Positions 1 through 8,222 of a DNA stretch of 45,482 nucleotides are shown here, piece after piece. The stretch comes from CAZKVJ01 sp964556225 (lineage in GTDB: Bacteria > Actinomycetota > Acidimicrobiia > Acidimicrobiales > Ilumatobacteraceae). The position numbers were made by a program, and so were the translations under genes. The notes under the pieces are model-generated. The model was not told the DNA's origin. It saw nothing but the letters and a program-made list of their open reading frames with translations, and did not search any database. How positions within the stretch are numbered: the stretch's first letter is position 1; every line of letters starts with the position of its first letter. The stretch spans positions 1 to 45,482 of the forward strand of contig CAZKVJ010000023.1 in assembly GCA_964556225.1 (NCBI GenBank). Direction: 5' to 3'.

Positions 1-35
1 CTGCCAGAACGGGAGGGTGAACGCTTGGAGCGAAC

Positions 36-785
36 ATGACGACGTTGATGCCGGGTGCCGAACCTTGGAGTCATCGAGGCGGCGCGTCCGGGGCACTGGT
101 CCTGCACGGGCTGTCCAGTGCACCCGGCTCGGTGCGTTCGATCGCCGAGGCGCTGGCCACCGCCGGCTTCAGCGTCGAGCTCCCGCTCTTGCCGGGCCAC
201 GGCACCTCGGTGCAGGACATGGCGCTGACCCGCTGGGAGGACTGGGCCACCGCAGCGGAGAGCGCGTACCACGACCTGTCCTACCGCTGTGAGTCGGTGG
301 TCGTCGCCGGGCAGTCGATGGGCGCGTCGCTGGCCCTGTGGCTGGCGGCCCAGTACCCGTCGATCGCGGGTGTGGCGTGCGTCAACCCGGCCACCCGCTC
401 CCTGCCGGACCTCGTCCACCGGCTGTTCACGATGTCCGCGGCCGGCCACGACCTCGCCCCCGGCATCGCCGGTGACATCGCGGATCCGTCCGCAGTGGAG
501 CCGGCCTACGACGAGATCCCAGTGGAGTCGGTGCTGTCCGCGGTGCGCCGGCTCTCGGAGCTCGAGTACGAGTACGGGCGGGTCACCTGCCCGCTGCTGC
601 TGCTCACCAGCCCCCAGGACCACGTGGTCGATCCGTCCCACAGCGACTACGTGGCCGAGCACGTGGCGGGCCCGGTCGAGCGGGTCACGCTCGAGCGCAG
701 CTACCACGTGGCCGCGCTCGACTACGACCGCGACCTGGTGATCGAGCGGATCGTCGACTTCGCCCGGCGGTGCAGCCCGGGCTGA
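36..785 (+). CDS. Alpha/beta hydrolase, carboxylesterase / monoacylglycerol lipase-like
   Basis: A 249-residue cytosolic serine hydrolase of the alpha/beta fold. The nucleophile elbow GQSMG places the catalytic Ser at residue 94. The loop HGLSSAP (24-30) matches the oxyanion-hole loop after the second strand. Asp195 (in SPQDHVVD) and His224 (in SYHVAALD) complete the triad. Size and motif spacing fit the small carboxylesterase/monoacylglycerol lipase group (Est30-like), which hydrolyses short to medium acyl esters, but the true substrate cannot be read from sequence. A GGAG at 27-30 sits just ahead of the ATG and supports this start. It converges with the VWA gene on the other strand, with 10 bases between the stop codons. 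No signal peptide is visible. The fold is certain and the substrate unknown. Confidence 0.88.
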   Translation: MTTLMPGAEPWSHRGGASGALVLHGLSSAPGSVRSIAEALATAGFSVELPLLPGHGTSVQDMALTRWEDWATAAESAYHDLSYRCESVVVAGQSMGASLALWLAAQYPSIAGVACVNPATRSLPDLVHRLFTMSAAGHDLAPGIAGDIADPSAVEPAYDEIPVESVLSAVRRLSELEYEYGRVTCPLLLLTSPQDHVVDPSHSDYVAEHVAGPVERVTLERSYHVAALDYDRDLVIERIVDFARRCSPG

Positions 786-795
786 CCGGCCCCGC

Positions 796-2226
796 CTACG
801 CCAGCTTCTCGACGAAGCCTTCGAGCTGGCGCAGGTTGCGGCACTCGTACACCCCGTCGGTATGGGTGCCGTACTCGCCGACGATCGAGTCGCCGGTGTT
901 CCAGTAGCTGCGGGGCTCCGGGTTCAGCCAGTACACGTGGCGGGCCTTGTGGCGCATCTCCTTCACCACCCACGACTGGCTGGCGTGGTAGTTGTTCCGG
1001 GCGTCGCCGAGCAGCAGCACGGTGGTCTTCGGGCCCACGTCCTTGCCGTAGCGCTCCCAGAACACCTCGAACGCGTGGCCGTAGTCGCTGTGGCCGTCGA
1101 CCCACACCACGTCGGCCTCGGTGTTGACGCGATGGATCGCGTCCGTGATGTCCTCGGTGGCCCGGAAGAAGTCGGTGACCTCGTCGATGCCGTCGATGAA
1201 CACGAACGAGCGCACCTTCGAGAACTGGTTCTGGATGGCGTACACCAGCATGAGCGTGAACCGGGCGAACGCCGCCACGCTGCCGGAGATGTCGGCCACC
1301 ACCATCAGCTCCGGCTTGGCGGGGCGCGGATACTTGAACTTCGGCTCAGCCGGCACGCCGCCGTAGGAGAGCGAGTGGCGCACCGTGTTGCGGAAGTCGA
1401 GCGGGCCCTTGCGCCCGTGCTTGCGCTTGCGGGCCAGGCGAGCGGCGAGCTTGCGGGTGAGCGGGTACAGCGCCTTCTTCAGCGACTGCATCTCGTCGCG
1501 GCTGGCGTGCATGAACTCGACGTCTTCGGGGAGCGGTTTGCGCAGCGTCTTCGCCATGGCCTCGGCACCGCGGTCGGCCACGAGCCGGCGGCGGATCTCG
1601 GCCTCGATCTCCTGCTTGAACTTGGCGATGCGATCCTCGTACTCGTCGCGCTCGAGGCGCTCCTCGAGCGGGGTCAGCTCACCGCCCACCTCTTGGCGGC
1701 TGGCATCCATCAGCTTGTCGAGCATCCCGTCGAGGTCGAGGTTGCGCAGCGTCCGGTAGAGGTAGTACGTCCCCCCGACCGGACGCCCGGGCTCCATGCC
1801 GGCGAAGCGCTGGACGGCCTGGCGGGCGAGCGCCCGCATCAGCCCCTGATCGCCCTCCATGAGCGCGCGCAGCAGCAGCTGCGCCAGCTCCTCGGGCGTG
1901 AGCGCCTCCATCCCCCCGGCCCCGGCGCGGCCCTCGCCCTGGCGCATGGCCTCCTGCATCTCGCGCCACAGCTCGTCGGCGTCGGCGTCTTCGCGCAGCT
2001 GGTACTCGGGGCCACGCAGGCTGAAGTACACCTCGAACACCGTCTCGAACGCTCGCCAGTGTGAGCTGTTCTTCACCATCGTGGCCCCGAGCGCGAACTT
2101 GAACGCCTCGCGGTCCTCGATGGGGATGTGCTTCACCGCCTCCATGGCATCGAGGTTCTCGGTGAGGCTCACCGGCAGGCCCGCGTTGCGGAGCTCCTGC
2201 ACGAAGCCGGCCATCAGGTCGAGCAT
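796..2226 (-). CDS. VWA domain protein, CoxE-like partner of MoxR ATPase
   Basis: A 476-residue soluble protein with a C-terminal von Willebrand factor A domain. The metal-binding MIDAS motif DISGS is present at residues 312-316. The N-terminal half is charged and helical, rich in Glu and Arg, as in the CoxE / YeiM-type VWA family. It starts 13 bases after the MoxR stop codon with a GGAGG ribosome site, so the two are co-transcribed. MoxR ATPases with such VWA partners act as chaperone pairs that insert cofactors or remodel protein complexes. No cox (CO dehydrogenase) structural genes are present here, so the client is unknown. Family and pairing are well supported, while the substrate is not. 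Confidence 0.88.
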   Translation of the reverse strand: MLDLMAGFVQELRNAGLPVSLTENLDAMEAVKHIPIEDREAFKFALGATMVKNSSHWRAFETVFEVYFSLRGPEYQLREDADADELWREMQEAMRQGEGRAGAGGMEALTPEELAQLLLRALMEGDQGLMRALARQAVQRFAGMEPGRPVGGTYYLYRTLRNLDLDGMLDKLMDASRQEVGGELTPLEERLERDEYEDRIAKFKQEIEAEIRRRLVADRGAEAMAKTLRKPLPEDVEFMHASRDEMQSLKKALYPLTRKLAARLARKRKHGRKGPLDFRNTVRHSLSYGGVPAEPKFKYPRPAKPELMVVADISGSVAAFARFTLMLVYAIQNQFSKVRSFVFIDGIDEVTDFFRATEDITDAIHRVNTEADVVWVDGHSDYGHAFEVFWERYGKDVGPKTTVLLLGDARNNYHASQSWVVKEMRHKARHVYWLNPEPRSYWNTGDSIVGEYGTHTDGVYECRNLRQLEGFVEKLA

Positions 2227-2239
2227 GCGACGTCCTCCG

Positions 2240-3106
2240 TCACTTGTCGACGGAGAGCTCCTTCGCCGCCTTCGCGATGTCGGTCTGGTACTTCAGCAAG
2301 ATGTGCAGGGTCTCCTTGGCCTGCTGGGCGTCGATCTGGTCGATGCCGAGCAGCACCAGGGTGCGGGCCCAATCGAGCGTCTCGGACACCGACGGCGCCT
2401 TCTTCAGGTCGAGCTGGCGGATGCTGCGCACGATGCGGGCGACCTGGTCGGCCAGGTTCTCGCTGACGTCGGGAACCTTGGCGAGCACGATCTGCTTCTC
2501 ACGCTCGAGGTCGGGGTAGTCGACGTGCAGGTACAGGCACCGCCGCTTCAACGCCTCGGACAGCTCGCGGGTGTTGTTGGACGTGAGGAACACCAGCGGG
2601 ATCTGGGTGGCGGTGATGGTGCCGAGCTCGGGGATCGACACCTGGTAGTCGGACAGGATCTCGAGCAGCAGGGCCTCGGTCTCGACCTCGACCCGGTCGA
2701 CCTCGTCGATGAGCAGCACGACGGGCTCTTGGGCGGTGATCGCCTCGAGCAGCGGCCGGGTGAGCAGGAACTCGTCGCTGAAGATGTCGTCGTGCAGCTG
2801 GCTCCACGAGTCGCTCTGCCGGTCGGCCTGGATGCGCAGCAGCTGCTTCTTGTAGTTCCACTCGTACAGGGCCTTGGACTCGTCGAGGCCCTCGTAGCAC
2901 TGCAGGCGGATCAGGCGAGCGCCGGTCATCTCGGCGACGCTCTTGGCCAGCTGGGTCTTGCCGGTGCCGGCGGGCCCCTCGACCAGGACCGGCTTGCCGA
3001 GCCGGTCGGCCAGGAACACCACCCCGGCGATGCCCTCGTCAGCCAGGTAGTTGACGCCGTGCAGGCCCTCACGGACCTCCGGCACGGTCTCGAATCGCTG
3101 CCCCAT
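2240..3106 (-). CDS. MoxR-family AAA+ ATPase
   Basis: A 288-residue AAA+ ATPase of the MoxR/CoxD class. Walker A is GPAGTGKT (44-51) and Walker B is LLIDEVD (131-137). A following TSNNTRELSEALKRRC stretch carries sensor 1 and the arginine finger. A longer reading frame exists upstream, but the start at 3106 is chosen because a TAGGGT box lies exactly 7 bases before the ATG, matching the leaderless promoters seen throughout the window. Upstream in-frame sequence does not resemble the family. The VWA gene follows directly. The pair is expected to work as an ATP-driven chaperone that assembles or activates another complex. Transcription diverges from the CbbX-like gene across 88 bases. Confidence 0.9.
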   Translation of the reverse strand: MGQRFETVPEVREGLHGVNYLADEGIAGVVFLADRLGKPVLVEGPAGTGKTQLAKSVAEMTGARLIRLQCYEGLDESKALYEWNYKKQLLRIQADRQSDSWSQLHDDIFSDEFLLTRPLLEAITAQEPVVLLIDEVDRVEVETEALLLEILSDYQVSIPELGTITATQIPLVFLTSNNTRELSEALKRRCLYLHVDYPDLEREKQIVLAKVPDVSENLADQVARIVRSIRQLDLKKAPSVSETLDWARTLVLLGIDQIDAQQAKETLHILLKYQTDIAKAAKELSVDK

Positions 3107-3113
3107 CCCTCGC

Positions 3114-3119
3114 ACCCTA
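3114..3119 (-). promoter_or_regulatory. -10 box TAGGGT of the MoxR gene, leaderless type
   Basis: On the minus strand TAGGGT ends 7 bases before the ATG at 3106. Transcription would begin at or next to the start codon. No convincing -35 box is visible. The assignment is inferred from the recurring TAnnnT-to-start spacing in this window. Confidence 0.5.
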
Positions 3120-3181
3120 TCCATCGTCTTGACCAGGCGGTCAATCAGATGCGGGTCAGCGCCCGCCGATCGCCGCACGCC

Positions 3182-3187
3182 TACCAT
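3182..3187 (+). promoter_or_regulatory. -10 box TACCAT of the CbbX-like AAA gene, leaderless type
   Basis: TACCAT is followed by 7 bases and then the GTG at 3195. This supports the GTG as the true start rather than the longer frame beginning at 3051, which would overlap the divergent MoxR gene. Confidence 0.55.
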
Positions 3188-3194
3188 CGGCGGG

Positions 3195-4574
3195 GTGATC
3201 GAGGCAGGGCCGCTGGCCGAGGACGTCGACCGCTTCGTCGCCTCGGTGACCGACGTGCTGGCCGAGGTGTCCGGGCGCGATCCCGCCAGCCTCGAGGCCG
3301 ACGTGGTGGTGGAGGCGTCCAACCTCGTTGCCGCCATCGCCGACGCCGATGGGCGGGCGAGCGATGACGAGCTGCGGGCGTACGCCGTCGACGTCGGGCC
3401 GCTGCTCGACCCGCCGCTCGTCGTGACGGTGGCCAAGCTGCGGGAGATGGGGGGCCTGCGCGGCCGGGCCCGCTGGCTCGACGAGCCGAGCGTGCTGTTC
3501 GACCTCCTGGCACGGGCGGATGCACGTGGCGGCGGACGGACCAGTCACCGCTATCACGACGAAGCGCTGCGGTTGGCCCACGCGGTCGCGGCGGTCGATC
3601 TGCTGCCGTCGCCCGGCGAGATCGACGCCATCGAGCGGTTCCGAACCATGCTGCTCACGACGATGGACGCGCTCGGCGTGGCCCGTCCGGGCCAGGTGGC
3701 ACCGGCACGGACGACCGCGGCCCCACCCGCCGGCCACGCCGCGGCCCCCGCTCCCGCACCAGTGCCAGCGCCACGGACCCTCGACGAGCTGCTGGCCGAG
3801 CTGGACGAGCTGGTCGGCCTGGCGGCCGTCAAGCGCGAGGTCCGCCGCCTCACCAGCCTGCTGCGCATCCAGCGCCTGCGCAGCGAGCGGGGCCTGCCCA
3901 CCGTCGAGACGAGCCACCATCTCGTGTTCACCGGGAACCCGGGCACCGGCAAGACCACCGTGGCCCGCCTGCTGTCGGAGATCTACCGGGCCCTCGGGGT
4001 GGTGTCGAAGGGCCACCTCGTCGAGACCGACCGCAGCGCGCTCGTCGCCGGCTACATCGGCCAGACCGCCACCAAGACGCGCGCCGTCCTGGAGACCGCG
4101 CTCGGCGGCACCGTGCTGATCGACGAGGCGTACGCACTGGCCCGAGGCAGCGAGGAGGACTTCGGCCGCGAGGCCATCGACACCCTCGTGAAGTTCATGG
4201 AGGACCACCGCGACGACCTGGCCGTGGTGGCGGCGGGGTACCCGGCGGAGATGGAGGCGTTCATCGCCGCCAACCCGGGGCTGGAGTCGCGCTTCACCCG
4301 CACGATCCACTTCGAGGACTACACCGACGACGAGCTGGTCGAGATCTTCCGGCGGATGGGCGACAAGGTCCGGTATCGACCCGACGACGGGGCGCTGGCG
4401 CGAGTGCGCGAGCTCGTCGCCGCCCAGCCCCGCGACCGGGGCTTCGGCAACGCCCGGTTCGTGCGCAACCTCTTCGAGTCGGCCGTGGCCCACCAAGCCG
4501 AGCGCCTGGCCCCCGGCGCCCCGCCCGACGACACCACCCTGACCACCCTCACCGCCGCCGACATCCACCCCTAG
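3195..4574 (+). CDS. AAA+ ATPase of the CbbX/SpoVK family with an N-terminal TerB-like region
   Basis: A 459-residue protein. Residues about 1-165 are helical with an acidic stretch (DADGRASDDE) that resembles the TerB/DjlA-type helical domain. An Ala/Pro-rich linker (about 175-200) follows, then a CbbX/SpoVK-type AAA+ module with Walker A GNPGTGKTT (from residue 247) and Walker B VLIDEA (Asp310, Glu311). The conserved FxDYT and GNARFVRNLFE segments of the family are also present. The family includes the Rubisco activase CbbX and the sporulation protein SpoVK, but neither context is present here. It lies between a MoxR/VWA pair and an operon with another VWA protein. The start is the GTG seven bases after a TACCAT box. 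The AAA+ identity is firm, the TerB-like label is tentative and the function is unknown. Confidence 0.85.
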   Translation: MIEAGPLAEDVDRFVASVTDVLAEVSGRDPASLEADVVVEASNLVAAIADADGRASDDELRAYAVDVGPLLDPPLVVTVAKLREMGGLRGRARWLDEPSVLFDLLARADARGGGRTSHRYHDEALRLAHAVAAVDLLPSPGEIDAIERFRTMLLTTMDALGVARPGQVAPARTTAAPPAGHAAAPAPAPVPAPRTLDELLAELDELVGLAAVKREVRRLTSLLRIQRLRSERGLPTVETSHHLVFTGNPGTGKTTVARLLSEIYRALGVVSKGHLVETDRSALVAGYIGQTATKTRAVLETALGGTVLIDEAYALARGSEEDFGREAIDTLVKFMEDHRDDLAVVAAGYPAEMEAFIAANPGLESRFTRTIHFEDYTDDELVEIFRRMGDKVRYRPDDGALARVRELVAAQPRDRGFGNARFVRNLFESAVAHQAERLAPGAPPDDTTLTTLTAADIHP

Positions 4575-4577
4575 CCC

Positions 4578-4627
4578 CGCGTTTGTGCAACTTGCCAGCA
4601 ATATCGCTGGCAAGTTGCACAAACGCG
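4578..4627. repeat. 50 bp near-perfect palindrome between two genes
   Basis: Two perfectly complementary 22-base arms (4578-4599 and 4606-4627) enclose the six bases AATATC. The inner four bases ATAT also pair, so only one position pair (4600/4605) breaks a complete 50 bp palindrome. It begins just after the stop codon at 4574 and ends 40 bases before the ATG at 4667. The arms are less GC-rich than the surroundings, with core TTTGTGCAACTTGCCAGC. As RNA it would form a very stable hairpin, but no U-run follows. It may act as a terminator or mRNA end barrier, or be a dispersed REP-like element. I see no second copy in this window. Confidence 0.9.
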
Positions 4628-4653
4628 AAGGGTGGGGGCGGGGGCGGGGCCTC

Positions 4654-4659
4654 TACGCT
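4654..4659 (+). promoter_or_regulatory. -10 box TACGCT for the 4667-9835 operon
   Basis: TACGCT is followed by exactly 7 bases and the ATG at 4667. It lies after the palindrome, so the downstream operon can be transcribed independently of the AAA gene. Confidence 0.5.
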
Positions 4660-4666
4660 GCGGTCG

Positions 4667-5635
4667 ATGTGGTGGAGGCGCCTGGGGGCCGTCGTGGTGG
4701 CGGTCGTGCTGGTGGGCGGGGCACTGGCCATCCGGTCGTCGCTCGACGACGACGAGACCTCCGGCGGTCAGACGACCCGAGTCGTGTGCATCACCGAGCT
4801 CGCCGACGCCTGCCGCTCGGCGGCGTCCGGCCTCGGCGGCATGGAGCTGAGCATCGCCGATGCCGGCGACACCCTGGACGAGCTGTCCGCAGCCGCCGGC
4901 GACGCGCCCATCTGGGTGACGCTCGACCCGTTCCCGGCCATGGTCGACACGGCCCGCACCACGTCAGGGCGCGACGGCCTGTTCGCGTCACCCACCCTGG
5001 TCGCGACCTCCGACCTGGTCGTCACCGTGCCCGACGAGCGCATCGACGTCCTGCGGTCGCACTGCGGCGGCCAGGCGCTCTGGGGTTGCGTCGGGGATGC
5101 TGCCGGCGAGCCGTGGGCCGACATCGGCGGCGAGTCCGCCTGGGGCTCGGTGCTCCCCGGCATCGCACCGGCCGACCGGAGCGCGCTCGGACTGCTCACC
5201 TTCGCCGGGGCCGTCGGCGGCTACTTCGGCGACACGTCGTACAGCCGCACCCGCTGGGAGGCCGACCCGGGCTTCCTCCCCTGGGTGCGCCGGCTCACGT
5301 CGTCGGTGCCCACCGAGGTGATCGGCGACCGCTCGCCGCTCTCGGTGATGCTGACCCGACCCAGCGCGCTGAACGTCGCCGCCACCACGTCAGCCGAGCT
5401 CACCGCCGCCGGTGCCACCGCCGACCGGGTGGCCAGCGAATACCCTGCTCCCATGGTGCGCGCCGACGTCATCGTGGCAGCCACGAGCCCCGAGGCCGTA
5501 CCGTCGCGCTTCATCGACCGCCTCGGTGAGGCGCTGGTCGACGCCGGCTGGGACCGCGGCGCGGCCGGCCCGTCCGCCTCGCCGTCCCCGGGCACGATGC
5601 TGGCGTTGCGCGACCTGTGGGAGCAGCTGACATGA
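4667..5635 (+). CDS. Membrane-anchored extracellular protein, probable solute-binding-like
   Basis: A 322-residue protein with an N-terminal membrane anchor or signal sequence (about residues 5-23) followed by an extracytoplasmic domain. The body has alternating strand and helix segments typical of a periplasmic-binding-protein fold, though no diagnostic motif is visible. It overlaps the next gene by four bases (ATGA), and that gene contains a recognisable solute-binding-like region plus a VWA domain. The two probably form a pair outside the membrane. A longer frame upstream would run through the palindrome and is rejected in favour of the ATG seven bases after TACGCT. Cys residues at about 43, 49, 133 and 141 could form disulfides. 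Function unknown. Confidence 0.72.
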   Translation: MWWRRLGAVVVAVVLVGGALAIRSSLDDDETSGGQTTRVVCITELADACRSAASGLGGMELSIADAGDTLDELSAAAGDAPIWVTLDPFPAMVDTARTTSGRDGLFASPTLVATSDLVVTVPDERIDVLRSHCGGQALWGCVGDAAGEPWADIGGESAWGSVLPGIAPADRSALGLLTFAGAVGGYFGDTSYSRTRWEADPGFLPWVRRLTSSVPTEVIGDRSPLSVMLTRPSALNVAATTSAELTAAGATADRVASEYPAPMVRADVIVAATSPEAVPSRFIDRLGEALVDAGWDRGAAGPSASPSPGTMLALRDLWEQLT

Positions 5636-7431
5636 GGCGGCGCCGCGCCACGCCGATCCTGCTCCTGTCCGGTGCCCTGGCCGTCGCCGCCTGCACCGGT
5701 GGTTCGGACTCCACCGGCAGCGGGTCCGACGATCCAGGCGACTGCATCGTCGTCGACATGGCCGTGAGCTCGGAGAAGATCGCCCTCCTCACCGAGCTGG
5801 CGTCCGACTTCAACGAGAGCGACGCGGCCGGAGTCGACGGGCGCTGCGTGTTCGTCCGGGTGGCGAAGAAGTCCTCCGGAGCGGCGGCGCAGCTGCTGGC
5901 CGAAGGCTGGCCGGACCCCGACACCAACGGTCCCGCCCCGGTGATCTGGTCACCGGCGGCGTCGGGCTGGGGCGCCATCGTGAACCAGCGGGTCGGCCGT
6001 GAGCTGGCGCCTGCGGGCACCCCGTTCATGCTGACGCCGCTCGTGATCGCCATGCCCCAGCCGATGGCCGAGGCGCTCGGCTACCCCGACGAGCCGGTGG
6101 GCTTCGCCGACATCGCCCGCCTGGCCAGCTCGCCGGAGGGGTGGGCGGCGTACGGCCACCCCGAGTGGGGCCCGTTCCGGCTCGGCAAGACCAACCCCAA
6201 CTACTCCACCAGCGGCCTGAACTTCACCGTCGCCGAGTACTACGCCGCCACCGGCAAGTCCGCCGGGCTCACCGTCGAGGACCTCGCCCGCCCGGAGGTG
6301 GTCGACGTGGTCGAGCAGGTGGAGTCGGCGGTGGTGCACTACGGCGACATCACCATGACGTTCCTCAACAACTGGTTCGCCGCCGATGCGCGCGGCACGG
6401 CGCTGACCTACGCGTCCGCCGTCGCCGTCGAGGAGAAGAGCGTCATCGACTACAACCTCGGCAACCCCGACGGCGAGCTGTCCCCGGGTGAGGAGCCGCG
6501 GGTGCCCAGGGTTCCGCTCGTGGCGGTCTACCCCGAGGAGGGCACGCTCTACAGCGACAACCCGTTCATCGTCCTCGACGCCGACTGGGTCAGCGACGAG
6601 GCCCGCCAGGGTGCGGCGCTGTTCGAGGCGTTCGTCCAGCAGCCCGAGAACCAGGCCAAGGTGCTCCAGTTCGGCTTCCGGCCCAACAACCCTGCCGTCC
6701 CCCTCGCCGAGCCAATCGTGGCCGCCAACGGCGTCGACCCCTCACAGCCCCAGGCAGAGCTGCAGGTGCCCGACCCGGAGGTGCTCGTCGGCGTGCTCGA
6801 CGGCTGGGCCGAGCTGCGCAAGACCGCCCGGGTCCTGCTGGTGCTCGACATCTCCGGCTCGATGGGCGACCCGGCCGGTCCCGACGGCGAGACCAAGCTC
6901 GACCTGGCCAAGCAGGCGGCGATCGCCTCCCTCGACCAGTTCAAAGACGACGACGAGGTCGGGTTGTGGGTGTTCAGCACCGACCTGGGCGGCCCCGAGC
7001 CGAGCTACGTCGAGGTGGTCCCCATCGGGCGGATCGGCGACCAGATCGACGACATCCGGGCGGCGATCGACCGCCAGTTCCCCACGAACGGTACCCCGCT
7101 GTACGACGTCGTCGGCGCGGCCCACGAGGCCGCCCTGGCCGGCTACGACCCCGAGCGCATCAACGCCGTGGTCGTGCTCACCGACGGGGTGAACGACGAC
7201 GGCATCCCGGACGATGACGCCGACCAGTTCGACGCGCTGCTCAGCGGACTGCGGGCCGGCAGCGAAGGCGCCTCGTCCCGCCCGGTGCGGGTGTTCACGA
7301 TCTCGTACGGCGGTGACGCCGACGTGATCACCCTGCGGGCCATCGCCTCGGCCACGAGCGCCGCCCACTACGACGCCAGCAACCCGGCCACCATCGAGCA
7401 GGTGTTCACCGCCGTCATCTCCAACTTCTGA
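5632..7431 (+). CDS. Lipoprotein with solute-binding-like region and C-terminal VWA domain
   Basis: A 599-residue exported lipoprotein. The signal peptide ends in the lipobox VAAC with lipidated Cys21. Residues about 40-390 resemble an extracellular solute-binding protein. The C-terminal part (about 400-595) is a von Willebrand A domain with the MIDAS motif DISGS at 406-410 and a later TDG loop. This binding-protein plus VWA architecture occurs in actinobacteria as an uncharacterised family. No ABC permease or ATPase lies nearby, so a classical transport role is unlikely, and a metal-dependent adhesion or sensing role at the outer face of the membrane is more plausible. It overlaps the genes on both sides (ATGA before, TGATG after), which indicates translational coupling. 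Confidence 0.85.
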   Translation: MRRRRATPILLLSGALAVAACTGGSDSTGSGSDDPGDCIVVDMAVSSEKIALLTELASDFNESDAAGVDGRCVFVRVAKKSSGAAAQLLAEGWPDPDTNGPAPVIWSPAASGWGAIVNQRVGRELAPAGTPFMLTPLVIAMPQPMAEALGYPDEPVGFADIARLASSPEGWAAYGHPEWGPFRLGKTNPNYSTSGLNFTVAEYYAATGKSAGLTVEDLARPEVVDVVEQVESAVVHYGDITMTFLNNWFAADARGTALTYASAVAVEEKSVIDYNLGNPDGELSPGEEPRVPRVPLVAVYPEEGTLYSDNPFIVLDADWVSDEARQGAALFEAFVQQPENQAKVLQFGFRPNNPAVPLAEPIVAANGVDPSQPQAELQVPDPEVLVGVLDGWAELRKTARVLLVLDISGSMGDPAGPDGETKLDLAKQAAIASLDQFKDDDEVGLWVFSTDLGGPEPSYVEVVPIGRIGDQIDDIRAAIDRQFPTNGTPLYDVVGAAHEAALAGYDPERINAVVVLTDGVNDDGIPDDDADQFDALLSGLRAGSEGASSRPVRVFTISYGGDADVITLRAIASATSAAHYDASNPATIEQVFTAVISNF

Positions 7432-8222
7432 TGCCTCGCCGACGCTTCCGCGACCGTCTCCTGACGCCGCCCGTGGCCCGAGCCGTCATGTCCCCGCTCG
7501 GCATCGTGCTGTTCGGCGTCGGGGCGGCGGCCGGGATCCTCGTGGGCCTGCCGGTGGCCGCCGCCGCCGGCGTCGGGGCGCTGGCCTGGGGCGGGCGCGT
7601 GCTGGCGGCGGTCCCACGCGACGCGCCGGCACCCCGGATCGACGCCAAGGCGCTGGCCGAGCCGTGGCGTGGCTACGTCCAAGGCGCCCAGGACGCCAAG
7701 CGTCGCTTCGACCGCACCGTCGCCGCAACCGCCCCGGGTCCGCTGCACGACCGGCTCGCTGCGCTGAGCGCTCGCCTCCAAGACGGCGTCGAGGAGTCGT
7801 GGCGGATCGCCGAGCGCGGCGACGACATCGACGCGGCGCTCGCCCAGCTCAACACCGACGAGGCCCGGGCCGAGCTGGCGCAGCTGCGCGCCCTGCCCTC
7901 CGAGGGGCCGAACCCGGCTCGCGACGCCACGATCGCCTCGCTCGAGGCCCAGCTGGCGTCAGCCCACCGGATGCAGGCGGTGGCGGGCAGCGCTCGCGAC
8001 CGGCTGCGCCTGCTCGACGCCCGGTTCGATGAGCTCGTCACCCGGGCGATCGAGGTCAGCCTCGGCACCGCCGACTCCGCTGGGCTCGGCGGCGACGTCG
8101 ACGAGCTGGTCACCGAGCTCGAGGCGCTGCGCCTGGCGCTCGAGGACACCGAGCGGGCCACCGGCTCCTCGGCACTCCCGCCGCCGGAGACCGGTGGCAT
8201 CGCCCGGTCGTCACCGTCGTGA
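7431..8222 (+). CDS. Unknown membrane-anchored coiled-coil protein
   Basis: A 263-residue protein I do not recognise. Residues about 18-62 contain one or two hydrophobic membrane segments rich in Gly, Ala and Val, after a very basic N-terminus. The rest is charged, Ala/Leu/Arg/Glu-rich helix with heptad character (about 75-240), and the C-terminal tail is Pro/Ser-rich. The ATG shares its A with the stop codon of the VWA lipoprotein, and its own stop overlaps the GTG of murJ. The layout suggests a membrane protein with a large cytoplasmic coiled-coil that links the exported VWA protein to something inside the cell, but this is inference from gene order only. Confidence 0.75.
   Translation: MPRRRFRDRLLTPPVARAVMSPLGIVLFGVGAAAGILVGLPVAAAAGVGALAWGGRVLAAVPRDAPAPRIDAKALAEPWRGYVQGAQDAKRRFDRTVAATAPGPLHDRLAALSARLQDGVEESWRIAERGDDIDAALAQLNTDEARAELAQLRALPSEGPNPARDATIASLEAQLASAHRMQAVAGSARDRLRLLDARFDELVTRAIEVSLGTADSAGLGGDVDELVTELEALRLALEDTERATGSSALPPPETGGIARSSPS

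Noticed and set aside
862..2064. Long open frame on the plus strand opposite the VWA gene
   Set aside because: It mirrors a real gene on the other strand, has skewed composition rich in His, Val and Arg, and resembles no protein. This is typical of antisense frames in GC-rich DNA.
3195..4574. Rubisco activase CbbX
   Set aside because: Only the AAA+ domain is similar. The N-terminal domain is different and no Rubisco or Calvin cycle gene is present.
4583..4666. Longer start for the 4667 gene through the palindrome
   Set aside because: The peptide is encoded by the palindrome itself and precedes the signal sequence. The ATG after the TACGCT box is a better start.
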